The translations under genes and the position numbers were made by a program. Source: Linderina pennispora (lineage: Eukaryota; Kickxellomycota; Kickxellomycetes; Kickxellales; Kickxellaceae). Taken from it: a DNA stretch of 64,000 nt. Of the stretch, positions 19,408 to 29,382 are shown one piece after another. The notes under the pieces are model-generated. The model saw only the letters and a program-made list of their open reading frames with translations. It did no database searches and was not told the DNA's origin. Where the stretch lies: the NCBI RefSeq assembly GCF_002104995.1, contig NW_024468257.1, positions 1-64,000 on the forward strand. Direction: 5' to 3'. Positions within the stretch are counted from its first letter, which is position 1, and every line of letters begins with the position of its first letter.

Positions 19408-20439
19408 ATGTGGAATCTGAATGCGAGCTCTGTCAAGGGCGTCTCCGTCAAACTCATCACCCCGCAGGTGGCAATTGTTGAAAGCTGCGGCGACTACGGC
19501 AATGTTCTTGCCGGTGATGTATCGTGGGACATTGCGTCATCTACCCATATCAAATCCATCGAAGTTGAGGTCTCTGGCCGCTACAGAGCCGAGTGGGTCG
19601 AAGGTGTCGGGCCCAGCCGCATGCAGCACTGTGTCGACAAGCCAGTTTTCCAAGAGACGCAAACACTCGCGCCATTTCAGCCGGCAACGGGCGTGACCGG
19701 CCACATGCCTGCGGCCCCCGCATACCAGCTGGAGAAGTCAGCCACCGATGCATTAATGGCACATGGTCGGTATTGCCTGCCCTTCCAGCTGCAGCTGCCC
19801 GACTGGCTGCCGCCCAGCATTGCCACCCACGTTGGCCAGATCGAGTACACGGTTGTGGCTCGGATCAAGTCGGCTGCGCGCTACAACTCGGTTGTTTCCA
19901 GCGACAAGCAGCCGCTGACAATTGTGCGCCAGCTGGCGAAATCCGACGAGCTCGAGCGCGCAGCCGTGTACTGGCACAAACTCGAAAGCACTGGCCGTGT
20001 GGGTGTGCTGGTGAACTCGCGCACAGCCAGCGTCGGCGATAACCTGCTGGTCGGCCTGCAGTTTGACAATATCGACCGGCGGACATTCAGCTCAATTGAT
20101 GCGTCTGCCAAACTTGTTGAGACCATACTATACAAGTCGCCCTGCGGCCATCGCAGCAAATCGGTTACGCGCACCGTCGGCTCATTTAATGACATCGTGG
20201 GTGCAGATCAACTGTCGGTTGAGAAGCTGCGGCTGAGGATCCCCAACAGCACTAGGGTCGACTGCCAGTCGGCCCATGTCTCGGTGCGCCATGTCCTGCA
20301 GGTGTCGCTGAAGATGCGCGAGCACGGAAAGCAGCAGGCAGCTACCGGCGAGTTCACCGCTGACATTCAGGTTCTGCCTAATCCATCCTCCCTGGCGCTG
20401 CCATCGTACACATCCGTAAACCACGATATGCTGATGTAA
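19408..20439 (+). CDS. Arrestin-fold protein (alpha-arrestin / ART-like)
   Basis: 343 residues with the two-lobed arrestin plan. The N-terminal lobe starts VKLITPQVAIVESCGDYGNVLAGDV and contains IEVEVSGRYRAEW, the equivalent of the 'v.l.G.....w' strand. RYCLPFQLQLPDWLPPSI then leads into the linker, and the C-terminal lobe follows (TGRVGVLVNSRTASVGDNL, LRLRIPNS, VSVRHVLQVSLKM). The C-terminus carries LPSY near residue 331, an (L/P)PxY motif. Fungal alpha-arrestins use such motifs to recruit Rsp5-type ubiquitin ligases to membrane cargo. The frame is open further upstream and includes an ATG (19306) with a hydrophobic Cys/Phe-rich stretch, but that ATG sits at the TATA-like element, so 19408 is preferred. 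Confidence 0.8.
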   Translation: MWNLNASSVKGVSVKLITPQVAIVESCGDYGNVLAGDVSWDIASSTHIKSIEVEVSGRYRAEWVEGVGPSRMQHCVDKPVFQETQTLAPFQPATGVTGHMPAAPAYQLEKSATDALMAHGRYCLPFQLQLPDWLPPSIATHVGQIEYTVVARIKSAARYNSVVSSDKQPLTIVRQLAKSDELERAAVYWHKLESTGRVGVLVNSRTASVGDNLLVGLQFDNIDRRTFSSIDASAKLVETILYKSPCGHRSKSVTRTVGSFNDIVGADQLSVEKLRLRIPNSTRVDCQSAHVSVRHVLQVSLKMREHGKQQAATGEFTADIQVLPNPSSLALPSYTSVNHDMLM

Positions 20440-20753
20440 GATACTGCTCCGCAGGTGATCGTTAGTCTGCTGCCTGCTCCAGACTTCCCACCCCATAGAC
20501 TTTCTCCACACATTGCCATGCATAGCCCTTTTACCTGTAATTAAGCATAAAACTCAAGCGCACTATCTCTATGGCCACATGGCTGCTGTATTTCAGCAAT
20601 GTCGAACATCACGGTTTTTGGCCCATGGCCCTAGTGTCATACCCCCTCGACTCTGACGCGAATTGCGCTGTATGCACCCTCACCATGTCGCCAGGCATTG
20701 CCTGTTTTTGTTCCTGATTGCTGCAAATATTGCCTATTGTTTCCTGTTACCCA
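20440..20753. other. Spacer before the first multicopper oxidase
   Basis: About 310 bases without a recognisable gene, holding the presumed promoter and leader of the multicopper oxidase. I saw no clear TATA box. Confidence 0.4.
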
Positions 20754-22355
20754 ATGTTTCTCAGCTACTTCCTCACAACTGCCGCTCTGTCAATTGGCGC
20801 TCTCGGTGCCCAAGTCACCCACGACTGGACAATCTCTGAGATCCCGGTCAATCTCGATGGCAAGCACCCACGCACAGCTATTGGAGTAAATGGCCAGATG
20901 ACAGTGCCGGTTGTGCGTGCTCAGCTGGGAGACACGCTCGTGCTGCGTGTGCACAACAAGCTGGATGAACCAACTGGGCTACACTCGCATGGCATATTCA
21001 ACAACGGCACCAACTACTATGATGGAGCCGGTGGCATTACCGAGTGTGGAGTCGCACCCAAGTCCACTTTTGACTACCGTATTCCGCTGGTGCAGACTGG
21101 CACATACTGGCTACATGGACATCACGGCAGCCAGTACATGAATGGATTGCGTGGGCCGCTGATTATCACAGATCCCAACGGCGAGCCGTACGACTACGAC
21201 GAGGACATTGTGGTTGCCATGGAGGACTTTTTCCCGCAAACATCGCACATGACCATGGCTGGCGAGCCTGACATGCACAAAATGAACTCGACCGGCATGG
21301 GGATGGGGATGGCGGACCGCCAAACCAACCAGCTCCCGCTGCGCGACAAGATAAAGGTACCAGAAGACAAGTACCCGATCCCTCTGATTAACGGCCAGTC
21401 CACCCTCAAGCACCAGAATCTGCGCTTCACGCCCGGCCGCACGTACCGCATCCGTCTGCTCAATATTGGATCCACCATGATGTTCCGCTTCGGCATCGAG
21501 GGGCACGACCTGCATATAATCGAGGTAGATGGCCTGGCAACCAAGCCGCGCACTGTCAGTAGCGTCGAGGTCGCTGTTGCGCAGCGTGTCTCGGTGCTAG
21601 TTACCGCCAAACCGCAGGCTAGCCACAACTACCGGTACCACATTGAGCAGTTCTCGGACATTTTCCCCGAGGTTAGCGGATTCAACCCGAACCACCAGGA
21701 GGGCCTAGTTTTGTATAGCAGAAATGCACCCACCAGGCGCTGCCGTGACATCACCTGGGAGCATTTTGAAGACATGAAGCTTACCCCACTGGATATGCTG
21801 CCACTGATGACACCAGACGTACGCCACGATATCACGCTGACTGCCAACCGCGTCGATAACGAAATCACCGGCATGTTCATCAACAATATTTCGTTTGCGC
21901 TGCCTGCTGTGCCAAGCATGTTCACAGCACTTGCTGCGCGCGGCCAGATGACCACAAAGACATTCCCGCGCAACTCAAACGTGCACGTTCTCGGGCATTT
22001 GCATGTGCTTGAGCTGCGCATATTTAACCACGATATCGTGCGTCACCCAATGCACATGCACGGCCATTTCTTCCAGATCGTCGAACAAGGCGTTATTGGC
22101 AAGCCAGAGACTGCAGTGCGCTCTGGCCGCTACCCAATGCGCCGCGATACAGCAGTGGTCCCGCCTGGCCACTACATGACGATGAGGTTCCGCGCCGACA
22201 ACCCGGGCGTGTGGATGTTCCATTGCCATATCGACAAGCACGCAGCCAGCGGGCTGACTATGCTGTTTGCGTGCGCACCCGAGGTCATGAACGAGCGTAT
22301 CAAGGTCCCAAACTCTGTTGTTGATCACTGCCACATGATGGGCATTGATGTTTGA
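20754..22355 (+). CDS. Secreted multicopper oxidase (laccase/ferroxidase superfamily)
   Basis: 533 residues with a signal peptide (about 1-19, ending near IGALGAQ) and three cupredoxin domains. All four copper-binding segments are present: HSHG (77-80), WLHGHHG (119-125), HPMHMHGH, and HCHIDKHAASGL near the C-terminus. The axial position of the type 1 site, ten residues after the Cys, is Leu, as in high-potential laccases and Fet3. There is no C-terminal membrane segment, so it is probably secreted and not a membrane-bound Fet3. Substrate (Fe(II), Mn(II) or phenols) cannot be decided. The upstream frame from 20718 begins with a non-ATG codon; the ATG at 20754 gives a good signal peptide. Confidence 0.88.
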   Translation: MFLSYFLTTAALSIGALGAQVTHDWTISEIPVNLDGKHPRTAIGVNGQMTVPVVRAQLGDTLVLRVHNKLDEPTGLHSHGIFNNGTNYYDGAGGITECGVAPKSTFDYRIPLVQTGTYWLHGHHGSQYMNGLRGPLIITDPNGEPYDYDEDIVVAMEDFFPQTSHMTMAGEPDMHKMNSTGMGMGMADRQTNQLPLRDKIKVPEDKYPIPLINGQSTLKHQNLRFTPGRTYRIRLLNIGSTMMFRFGIEGHDLHIIEVDGLATKPRTVSSVEVAVAQRVSVLVTAKPQASHNYRYHIEQFSDIFPEVSGFNPNHQEGLVLYSRNAPTRRCRDITWEHFEDMKLTPLDMLPLMTPDVRHDITLTANRVDNEITGMFINNISFALPAVPSMFTALAARGQMTTKTFPRNSNVHVLGHLHVLELRIFNHDIVRHPMHMHGHFFQIVEQGVIGKPETAVRSGRYPMRRDTAVVPPGHYMTMRFRADNPGVWMFHCHIDKHAASGLTMLFACAPEVMNERIKVPNSVVDHCHMMGIDV

Positions 22356-22442
22356 ACAAGTACATATCTTCATTCGTTGTTTATTTTTAAGCATTGTCTA
22401 GTTTGTCAAGCACCAGTGGAATATATAGTCTGCCTGCATCTG

Positions 22443-23486
22443 CTAGCTGCCTGTCCGCTGCTTCATAAGACCAGCATACAGTTTGTGGGGGAGAGAGAAG
22501 TCACAGGGCTGGATCTGCTCGATGTCGCTTTCGTCGTCCGCTTCCACGTCCTGCTCATCGTCCGACTGCTGCATTGGTGGGGACGAGGATGGATGGTACA
22601 TGGGCGGATCGATATTGGGTAACCGCGATGCCTGGACAAGCAGCTGCTCCAAAACTATAGACGTAGAGTGTGCCAGACGTCGCTCGCCCGATGTGAGCAA
22701 TCCCTCTGCTGGCCCCTCCCCGGCTACTTGGCCCTCGTTCGCTCCCTCTGCTTCCACACCAGCGCCTGGTTGAGGAGATCCAGATCGGGTAGATGGCGGG
22801 CCAACAGCCGGTGATGCCCGCCCACTCCTCACCCGCGCCTCCTGGAACCCGGCTGAATCGAGCAATGATGCCAGCTCCTTGCGCATACCGATTCGCTGTC
22901 GCTTGTGCATGTTTGCTGTCGGTGCATTCTCAAGCTTCTTTAGTGTTTCGTTGATCAGCAACGACTCGTCGTGCTCAACAGTCGGTGTCGCTGCTATCGG
23001 TGTCGCGCAGCTGTCTATATTTGCATGCAGTTTTGGCGTTCGTCCTGACTCTTCCTGCCAGCGCGCGTACTGATAGAGCTCGACCTCCCGAGTGCGCACG
23101 CGTTTTTCTACGTATTCTGGCTTGCGGTGCAAGTGCTGGTAGTGGGCGTCGCTAGTATCCTCCTCTTGGCCATCAGCGCCCAGTGCTGTTTGCTTCTGCT
23201 GCTGTTGCCGCATCCGCCTTCGCCGTAGCACTGCTGCTGCAGGGCTATCGTCGATGTTTTCGCCAGCAGTTGGTGCCTCGTCTATGACCTCAAACAGAGG
23301 CAGCTTGTTTTTGATATACAGAGGCTCATCGCCTTCTGCTGCCTCAACCACCGGGTGATATACCAAGCCTGGCGGCAGGCGTCTGCGCTGACAGTGATCG
23401 GGCAGCGTCGAGCAGGGACCGGTAATGAGCACCAGGCTCTCTAAATTGAATACATCCACGTTGTGTGCGCCGTCATTGCTGTCCAT
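22443..23486 (-). CDS. Hypothetical acidic/basic low-complexity protein, possibly nuclear
   Basis: 347 residues that I do not recognise. The N-terminal half has the better-conserved look: FNLESLVLITGPCSTLPDHC, RRRLPPGLVYHPVVE, YIKNKLPLFEVI, then a basic Arg/Gln patch (RRRRMRQQQQKQ), and EKRVRTREVELYQYARWQEE. The middle has a KRQRIGMRKELASLL helix and the C-terminal third is Ser/Pro/Gly-rich, with an acidic run near residues 320-335. Basic patches next to acidic low-complexity sequence suggest a chromatin or transcription factor subunit, but this is inference only. The upstream frame starts with TTG; the ATG at 23486 is used. It converges on the multicopper oxidase with 87 bases between stops. 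Confidence 0.6.
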   Translation of the reverse strand: MDSNDGAHNVDVFNLESLVLITGPCSTLPDHCQRRRLPPGLVYHPVVEAAEGDEPLYIKNKLPLFEVIDEAPTAGENIDDSPAAAVLRRRRMRQQQQKQTALGADGQEEDTSDAHYQHLHRKPEYVEKRVRTREVELYQYARWQEESGRTPKLHANIDSCATPIAATPTVEHDESLLINETLKKLENAPTANMHKRQRIGMRKELASLLDSAGFQEARVRSGRASPAVGPPSTRSGSPQPGAGVEAEGANEGQVAGEGPAEGLLTSGERRLAHSTSIVLEQLLVQASRLPNIDPPMYHPSSSPPMQQSDDEQDVEADDESDIEQIQPCDFSLPHKLYAGLMKQRTGS

Positions 23487-24446
23487 TTGAAACGAAAATG
23501 AAAACAAGTCGCGAATTTAAAGTCGAAAGAACCACAAACTGGTTGAAAAACAGACTTCGATCAGCCCCTACCCATCAGGACATCACGTGCTCGTACGCAG
23601 ATGCATCCCTGGGAGAAGTGTAAACCATGGAATGCAAAGCTAGGATCCATACCGCACTTTGGCGCTGTGGTTACGGAAACATGTGTGACAGGTAAAGCAG
23701 TGCTAAAGCAGGACCCAGTGACACTCCAAAAGACTTCCTTCTCTTCTTTGTCGCCTTATAACCCTGCTTCTAACCTTGCATCTTTATCTTCACACAGATG
23801 CAAATGTACCACACTACCATAGACATACAGGCTATACTCACACATTGCAACTTAGGCGCAACTTGCGTATAATGTTGCGCATGTTCTTGCATATGCTCTT
23901 GCTGTAGTTAAAGGTGTCAGACAGCTGACAGAACGCCTGGTTCCGTGGCTGGAATTGACTCTCACCGAGCCTATCAGCAACAGAGCAGATATAGCCGATG
24001 CCTGGGTCAAAGCCAAGGATGTGTGAGAGCATCTCCTTGCCTTCGGGTCTTGCCAGAACCCTTCCGGTCAGTAGCACCCGTCCACTGCAGCAGCAGACAG
24101 ACTCGGATAAGATTGGCCAGTCTGCTGCGTACTTCGAATGTGTCAGCAATCGCAGAGCTGGTCGCTCTTGACCTTGCGCCTTTTTCTCGATGCAGAGTCA
24201 AAAACAGCTGATATCTTTACCTATATCTTTACCTATATATAAGATTTTACTAGGCAGGCACCTGAGGGCTCACTGCTTGCGCCAATGTCTATTTCATCGG
24301 GAACACCCGCTAGGCCACGACCAACACCTTCGTCACTGAGTGCAGCACTTTGGTTTTGTTTGTTTCTTTGATATCATTACAAAAAAGGAGCACAGAATCT
24401 ATATCCGGGCATCATGTGTGCTCATGGCTGGAGCCACGCCCATAGT
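23487..24446. other. Spacer with weak open frames
   Basis: A minus-strand frame at 23838-24149 (103 codons from a non-ATG start) and a shorter one at 24007-24201 lie here. Neither shows a recognisable domain and they are in different frames. An imperfect direct repeat of 'atctttacctata' occurs near 24213-24240. I do not call a gene. Confidence 0.35.
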
Positions 24447-24620
24447 CTAGCTGTTCTTGTACTTGTGCTGCGGGGTGCGGCGGATATAGTGCTTGTCCTG
24501 CAACCGAGTCACGCCAGTGTAGACGCCAAAGCCGACCATAGTCGTGATGACAGCAATAAGAGGGAGGGCATCCTGGGTGACAGGGACGCCAGCGACCTTG
24601 AAGAACGTGCGGCTCAGCAT
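24447..24620 (-). CDS. Small single-pass membrane protein, MLRQ/NDUFA4/B12D-like (copy 1)
   Basis: A 57-residue frame. The layout is a short N-terminus, the conserved GVPVTQDALPLIAVI helix start, and one membrane segment to about residue 36. GVYTGVTRLQDKHYIR follows, then a basic tail TPQHKYKN. It is clearly homologous to the gene at 53168 (shared GFGVYTGVTRL.DKHYIR and TPQH/APQH.YKN) and more distantly to its tandem neighbour at 25125. The arrangement resembles the MLRQ/NDUFA4 and B12D families of inner-mitochondrial-membrane microproteins associated with complex I or IV; that assignment is tentative. Start and stop are supported by homology among the three copies. Confidence 0.65.
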   Translation of the reverse strand: MLSRTFFKVAGVPVTQDALPLIAVITTMVGFGVYTGVTRLQDKHYIRRTPQHKYKNS

Positions 24621-25124
24621 TGTGTGTAGTTGTGTGTGAAGAGAGAAAATGTAAGTGAGAATTGACGGAAGATGTTTGTTGTCCTGAGCAAACAGTCTTG
24701 TTCAGCTCCACCCTGCTGGCCTTTTATCTAAATCCCGTGTGCCTTGGAGGCGGCGTGGTCCAGTATGCTTATCGTATGGTGCTGCTGAGTGCCAGCACCT
24801 CATGTACTGGCCGACAACAGTAGGAAAATAAAGACTGTTGATTCGGACAACACCACTCGACAAAATATGTAAAGTGGGGTGGGGTGGAAAAGGTGCATCA
24901 GTAAATGGCGTGAGCCTCTAAAAAAGGAGCAAAAAAAATGCAGTCCGAGAATCGCCCTTTACCATGGGGTGACTTTGTGACCGCGGGCCGCCGTCTCACG
25001 AACCCGGAGCTTTGTCTCCGACGCTTCACGCAGGAGTAACTGACAAAAGGGTGGTCAATTTCAACTGTCCGTTTATTGGTGGGAGGAAAAGGGACTCGAG
25101 TTACTGATACAGTCATATAGCAGG
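24621..25124. other. Spacer between tandem microprotein genes
   Basis: About 500 bases containing the leader and promoter of copy 1 and the 3' end of copy 2. No gene recognised. Confidence 0.4.
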
Positions 25125-25328
25125 CTAGTGCTCGCCAGAGCTGGATGTGTTCTTGTATGCGTGTCTCGGACGGGTGCGGATGTAGTGGGGGTCGTTGAGA
25201 CGGGTGAAGCCGTGGATGATGCCGTACGTGCATCCCGCGGCCGTCACAGCGAGCAGCGGGGCAGCCTCACGGGTAAAAGGCACCTGAAGGAACTTGAACA
25301 TCACCTTGCCAATTTTGTTGCCAGCCAT
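25125..25328 (-). CDS. Small single-pass membrane protein, MLRQ/NDUFA4/B12D-like (copy 2)
   Basis: 67 residues. Same plan as the neighbouring copy: a basic N-terminus (MAGNKIGKVMFKFLQ), VPFTREAAPLLAV leading into a single membrane helix, then GFTRLNDPHYIRTRPRHAYKN and a short polar tail. DPHYIR compares with DKHYIR in the other two copies. The 'PxTReA.PL.AV' start and 'dpH.R' after the helix are what suggest the MLRQ/B12D group. It is in tandem with copy 1, 504 bases apart, on the same strand, which suggests an old local duplication. It would be missed by annotation with a 100-codon cutoff. Confidence 0.7.
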   Translation of the reverse strand: MAGNKIGKVMFKFLQVPFTREAAPLLAVTAAGCTYGIIHGFTRLNDPHYIRTRPRHAYKNTSSSGEH

Positions 25329-25958
25329 GGTTTATACCAGTCGACGATGTGAGTGTAGGGAAGTGGAAGCTTGTAGAGGAAAAAAGCAGTCAAAACAGAG
25401 ACACAAAAGGGACACGCGGCCTGCTTTTGTGCAGCAGCCTCCCGCCGCTCATTTATACCTGGCCCACGCCGTGACGTGGAGGCGTTTAGAAAGGAGGAGG
25501 GGAGAGGTTCTGAGACAGCTGAAGCAGTAGCAGCAGCGAGCAATGGCCACATGAGCCCAAGCCGCATATGAGCGATTTCCAAAGTGCAGCTCTGCTAAAA
25601 CTCCCCGAAAGGGAAAACAGGCAGCACATGACCGAATCTCCAGATTAGATGATCAGCGCCATGATCGCTGGCGGTTTGGCTCGGGGGTTTGGACCGCCAG
25701 GCAAAGACGCCGCTGCTTTTTGTTTATATCCTGAAGATCGCGCAGTATCAAATACTCGGATAGAGTCTAGAACGTTGCCGAAGTGAGGGATATGTACTGC
25801 CACAATGGTGCAACGCACGCGCCCACACAAGCCCGACAGAGACATACACTCCCAACCACAGCGGCTGACAAAAAAGTTCCCCCCAGCTCTCCTTCCTCCT
25901 TCCTCTCCCCGCGTTATAGTTCATTAATACTAACATCTCCATTGCCCAGAAATTGAAC
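25329..25958. other. Divergent promoter region
   Basis: 630 bases between the minus-strand microprotein gene and the plus-strand four-TM gene. A 93-codon minus frame here starts from a non-unique Met and shows no conserved features, so it is read as leader sequence. No other gene is recognisable. Confidence 0.4.
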
Positions 25959-26816
25959 ATGTCCTCGTCGTACCAGTTTCCCCAGGCAAATAAAAGCGCC
26001 TACGACACAGATGGCGCTGAAGGGTATCTCGAGCCAGTGCGGATCAGCTCGGCAACGCCTGCGCCGCACCAGCCCTCCGTCGACATCACGGCTATGGGGG
26101 AACCCGAATACCGACCGTATGCAGGCTCCTACAGCGCAGCGCCAGCGGGAAATGTGCAGAACGATCAAGAAAAGAGCCGCGCAACTAGCAAAGACCACAA
26201 GCGGTCGATGTCAAAGGGCAACGAGTTTGCCGATGATGGCGACATGTTGGGAATAGCCGAGATGTCGCATCTTAGGGCATGTCGTCTATGCACATACTTG
26301 ATGATCCGGATTCTCCAGATTGTGCTGGCAATCGCATGTCTCGGGCTCATGGCCAACTCGCGCACTGTAGGTAGCCAAGTGTCAGCACGACAAGTACTGT
26401 GAACAGAAATGGGAGCCATACACTAACCAACTGCTATGATGTAGAAGGCCGGAAGTGACCTGGGTGGCATTGTGCCTAACACGACGATTGTGTTTTACGT
26501 GGTAGGCGGTGTCACAGCGGTGGTGGCAGCAGTGTCGATTGCGCTGAATCTGTTCAGGAGGACACGGGTGTATATCCGCACGTCGCGGCTCGAATGGTCG
26601 TCGCTGGTGCTCAACTCGCTGATATTTGCAATGTGGATGATCTTGGTGCTGATTGACGTCGTCGCTGTCGACTGCTCAACCAAGGACGGTGGGTCGTGGT
26701 GCAAAAAAATGAAGGTTGGGCTGGCCATGGCACTGATATCCGCCATGCTGTCGCTCATCGTCGTGGTTCACAGCTTGAGTGTGCTTATCCGCGGAAAGAA
26801 TTTCATAAAGGCTTAG
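25959..26816 (+). CDS. Four-transmembrane (tetraspan/MARVEL-like) protein, one intron
   Basis: Coding exons are 25959-26366 and 26445-26816, giving 259 residues. The 78-base intron has donor GTAGGT, branch sequence ACTAAC at 26422-26427 and acceptor TAG, and joins the reading frame in phase 0. Residues 1-105 are polar and disordered. Membrane segments lie at about 112-133, 149-173, 188-211 and 227-251. The loop between segments 3 and 4 holds two Cys (DCSTKDGGSWC), as is common in MARVEL and SUR7-like tetraspans. The function is unknown; organisation of membrane domains at the plasma membrane or vesicles is plausible. Without splicing, the first exon would end after one membrane segment. Confidence 0.8.
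26367..26444 (+). other. Intron of the four-TM protein gene
   Basis: 78 bases with donor GTAGGT, branch-point CACTAAC about 18 bases before the acceptor, and acceptor ATGTAG. Removing it fuses two open frames in phase 0. Confidence 0.8.
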
Positions 26817-26833
26817 AGAAAATAAAAACACGA

Positions 26834-28892
26834 CTAGTGCTGGACCGCCATCAGCGAGCCAATGAATGTCAGGATCATCTTGGGCTTGACCTCGACGATA
26901 TCCTCGGGCAGGAGGAAGATGGTTGCGCCCAGCTTGCGCGCAATCGAGATGGCGTACTTTGCGTTCATCTTCTGGTCATCCTCGTTCTGGCCTGCGGTGA
27001 CCAGCTGCGGGTCGACGATTCCAGGCTTCATGCCATTCACAACGTCGAGCAGGAAGCGGCCGGTAGCCAGCGACGAGTCGCTGAACGACCTGATGGGCGC
27101 CGCAGTCCCGCTCTTGGCAGCGGTCTGGTTGGCCCAGCTGACCATGTCGCGGTCTGTGACCTCTCGGCCGCCATTGGCAGAGAGCGAGGCTAGGGTCTGG
27201 ATGATGTTGGCACGCATCAGCTGCCACACAAGGGCCAGCACCAGCGTCGGTGTGCCATCGGTGATGTCGGCGCCCTGGATACCGACGAGTGAGAAGCGGT
27301 GGGCCTTGCCCATGTCGACAATCATGTTGGTGTTCTCGAGCTGCTTGAACCGCATCAGCGGGCGGCGGTTGTTGACACGCTTCCAGTTGACAGAGCCAGG
27401 GAAGATCTTGTCGAATGCCTGCAGCAGCACCAGTCCGTCCTTGACGTCCTCAAACAGATAGTTGACGAACGGGTCGACGTTGAGGCTGTTGAGCCACAGC
27501 GCAAAGGCACGCGCCTCGCGGTCGTACTGCATGTCGTCTAGGAAATCGTCGAGCTCGGCATGGTCCACCTCCTGGTCGAGCGGGGCCAGGCACGGGTGTG
27601 TGTTGAACAGCAGTGCAACGAAGGCCAGGTTGAGCTTCGGGTTACCGTTAACAATGGTCTTGGGGCTGACGTAGCGGCGGCACCCAATGCGCTCAGCACC
27701 CTGCAGCATAAGCTCGGCGCGCTTCATGGGGTCAGTCTCCTGCAGCGGCGCGCGGTTGCACTGCTCGGGCACCAGCTGGCTTAGCAGAACCGTGTAGTTC
27801 TCGCTGTCCTTGATGTCGCCGCTAAAGTTGGACACACGGCGGTGGGACCCTGCTGCCGCCAGGTGGTAGTTGAACCAGCGCAGCAGGATGGCGTCGGCCG
27901 GCAGCTTCAAAAAGTCCTCGAGCGTCTCGCCGTCCTCGAGCAGGCGGTACAGCTCCGGGTGCAGCTTGATGTCGATGTTTGCGAACAGACCAATCTTGAT
28001 GATCTGCCAGATCAGGCCCAGAATCAGGTGCTCGCGGCCCTCAGCCAGGTCCTGCGAGCCAATGTTGACGACGCTGCAGCCGATGGCCTTGGCCGAGTTG
28101 ATGACCACGTTGTTGTTCTCGGTGACCTGGAACGGCGACAGCTTGCGGCCGCGGTTCAGCACGCGCTCGTCGATGGTGTCCGGCGACGAGTAGTTGATCA
28201 GCTTGGAGAGGATGAGGCCGTCGCGGCATTCGTCAAACAGCTGCATTGTGTTTGGGTCGATAGGCAGGCGGTACCCAATGTCGCTGTCGCCGTTCAGCGC
28301 AAAGTTGATGTGGTTCGTGAACTCCTCGCTCTCGTCCTCGTTGATCGTGTGCGCCGAGCTGGCGTTCTCCCGCGACTTCAAGATAGTGCGCTTCTCGTAT
28401 GCCCGGTTGCTGGTGATTCCTTCGAATGCCTGCGCGGCCTTCTTGGCCCCGGCACCGCCGGCCTGGTCGCCCTCACGAAGCAGGGCAACAATCTAGTAGC
28501 ACCTTCGTGTTAGCGAAACAATACTGCTATGCATGGCGTGCTTGAGCATCATATCACTCCAATCCACCACTTACCTCAACAAACTCGTCCAGCTCCACCA
28601 CGTCGGGCCGGCTAACCTCCACACGCTTCAGCGCTCCGCGGATTTCATCGTACTGGCGCTCGGGCTCAATGCTCTGCACCGCCTTGACCAGGCTGCGCTG
28701 GTTCAGGCCATTGTTGGCGTCCAGGTCCAGAGAGCTACATACGAAGGCGCGTCAGTATCCACGCAATCTGCTGCACCCGCGAAATCAGCATTCCCCAAAT
28801 ACATACCTGAACTTCTGGACGATGGTCTCGATGTCCCACGGCTTCAGCACCGGGTGCTTCTTTGAGAGTCGCTGAATGTCCAAATTCGACAT
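26834..28892 (-). CDS. SAC6: Fimbrin/plastin (actin-bundling protein), three exons
   Basis: Exons on the minus strand are 28892-28807, 28734-28575 and 28492-26834, giving 634 residues; fimbrins have about 610-650. Donors are GTATGT and GTAAGT; acceptors are TAG in both. All joins keep frame: KF/S-SLDLDANNG at the first and DEFVE/IVALLREGDQ at the second. The N-terminus carries an EF-hand-like headpiece (DLDANNGLNQRSL, a degenerate calcium loop). Two actin-binding domains follow, each with two CH domains: about 115-370 (FDECRDGLILSKLINYSSPDTID, GREHLILGLIWQIIKIGL) and about 385-630 (LNSLNVDPFVNYLFEDVKDGLVLLQAFDKI, LVLALVWQLMRANI). It cross-links actin filaments in patches and cables. The four-TM gene converges on it with 17 bases between stops. 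Confidence 0.93.
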
Positions 28893-29382
28893 TTTGGTTG
28901 ATGAAAAATTGGCAAAAGAAAGAGTGTCGGAAAAGTAAAAGCAAGAGGAATGACGGCGAGATATGGTGCGGCAAGATGCCTGCTGGTGGCCCTAACCCCA
29001 TGTATTCAACAAGTGACGAGTCCTCACAGACTGTTCCTTTTTCCACCATCGTGATTTTCTCGTCGCGTTCCAGGCATGGGCTATTTCATGCCAAGACATT
29101 GGCGCCTAGAACACACCCGCTACGGCTGCGGCGGCCCTGCCCTTGGCCGCGGTAAGAGTGTAGCTAGGCTCCGGCACTCCTTGCTGACGCTGTCTCTGAA
29201 AGGGAACCGGCGGACACACGGCGCCGGTTCTCAGACGCGTGCCGTGATTCCCGCCTATGCTGATCTAGGAACCTTAATCAGGACACGGAATCGTTCCGCA
29301 GCGCTGGTTGTCTAATTATGCCTCCTTTTTGCTGTTCTAGCTACATTGTTTCGATCCCGTTTGTTTTGATTGTCTTTTTGTA
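28893..29382. other. Divergent promoter of fimbrin and RBR ligase genes
   Basis: 490 bases between divergent starts with no recognisable gene. Confidence 0.4.

Noticed and set aside
24412-24711. 99-codon minus frame overlapping microprotein copy 1
   Set aside because: It is in another frame than the conserved microprotein, which has homologues at 25125 and 53168.
29270-29370. tRNA-like B-box sequence (gtttcgatcccg)
   Set aside because: No matching A box or cloverleaf could be found around it.
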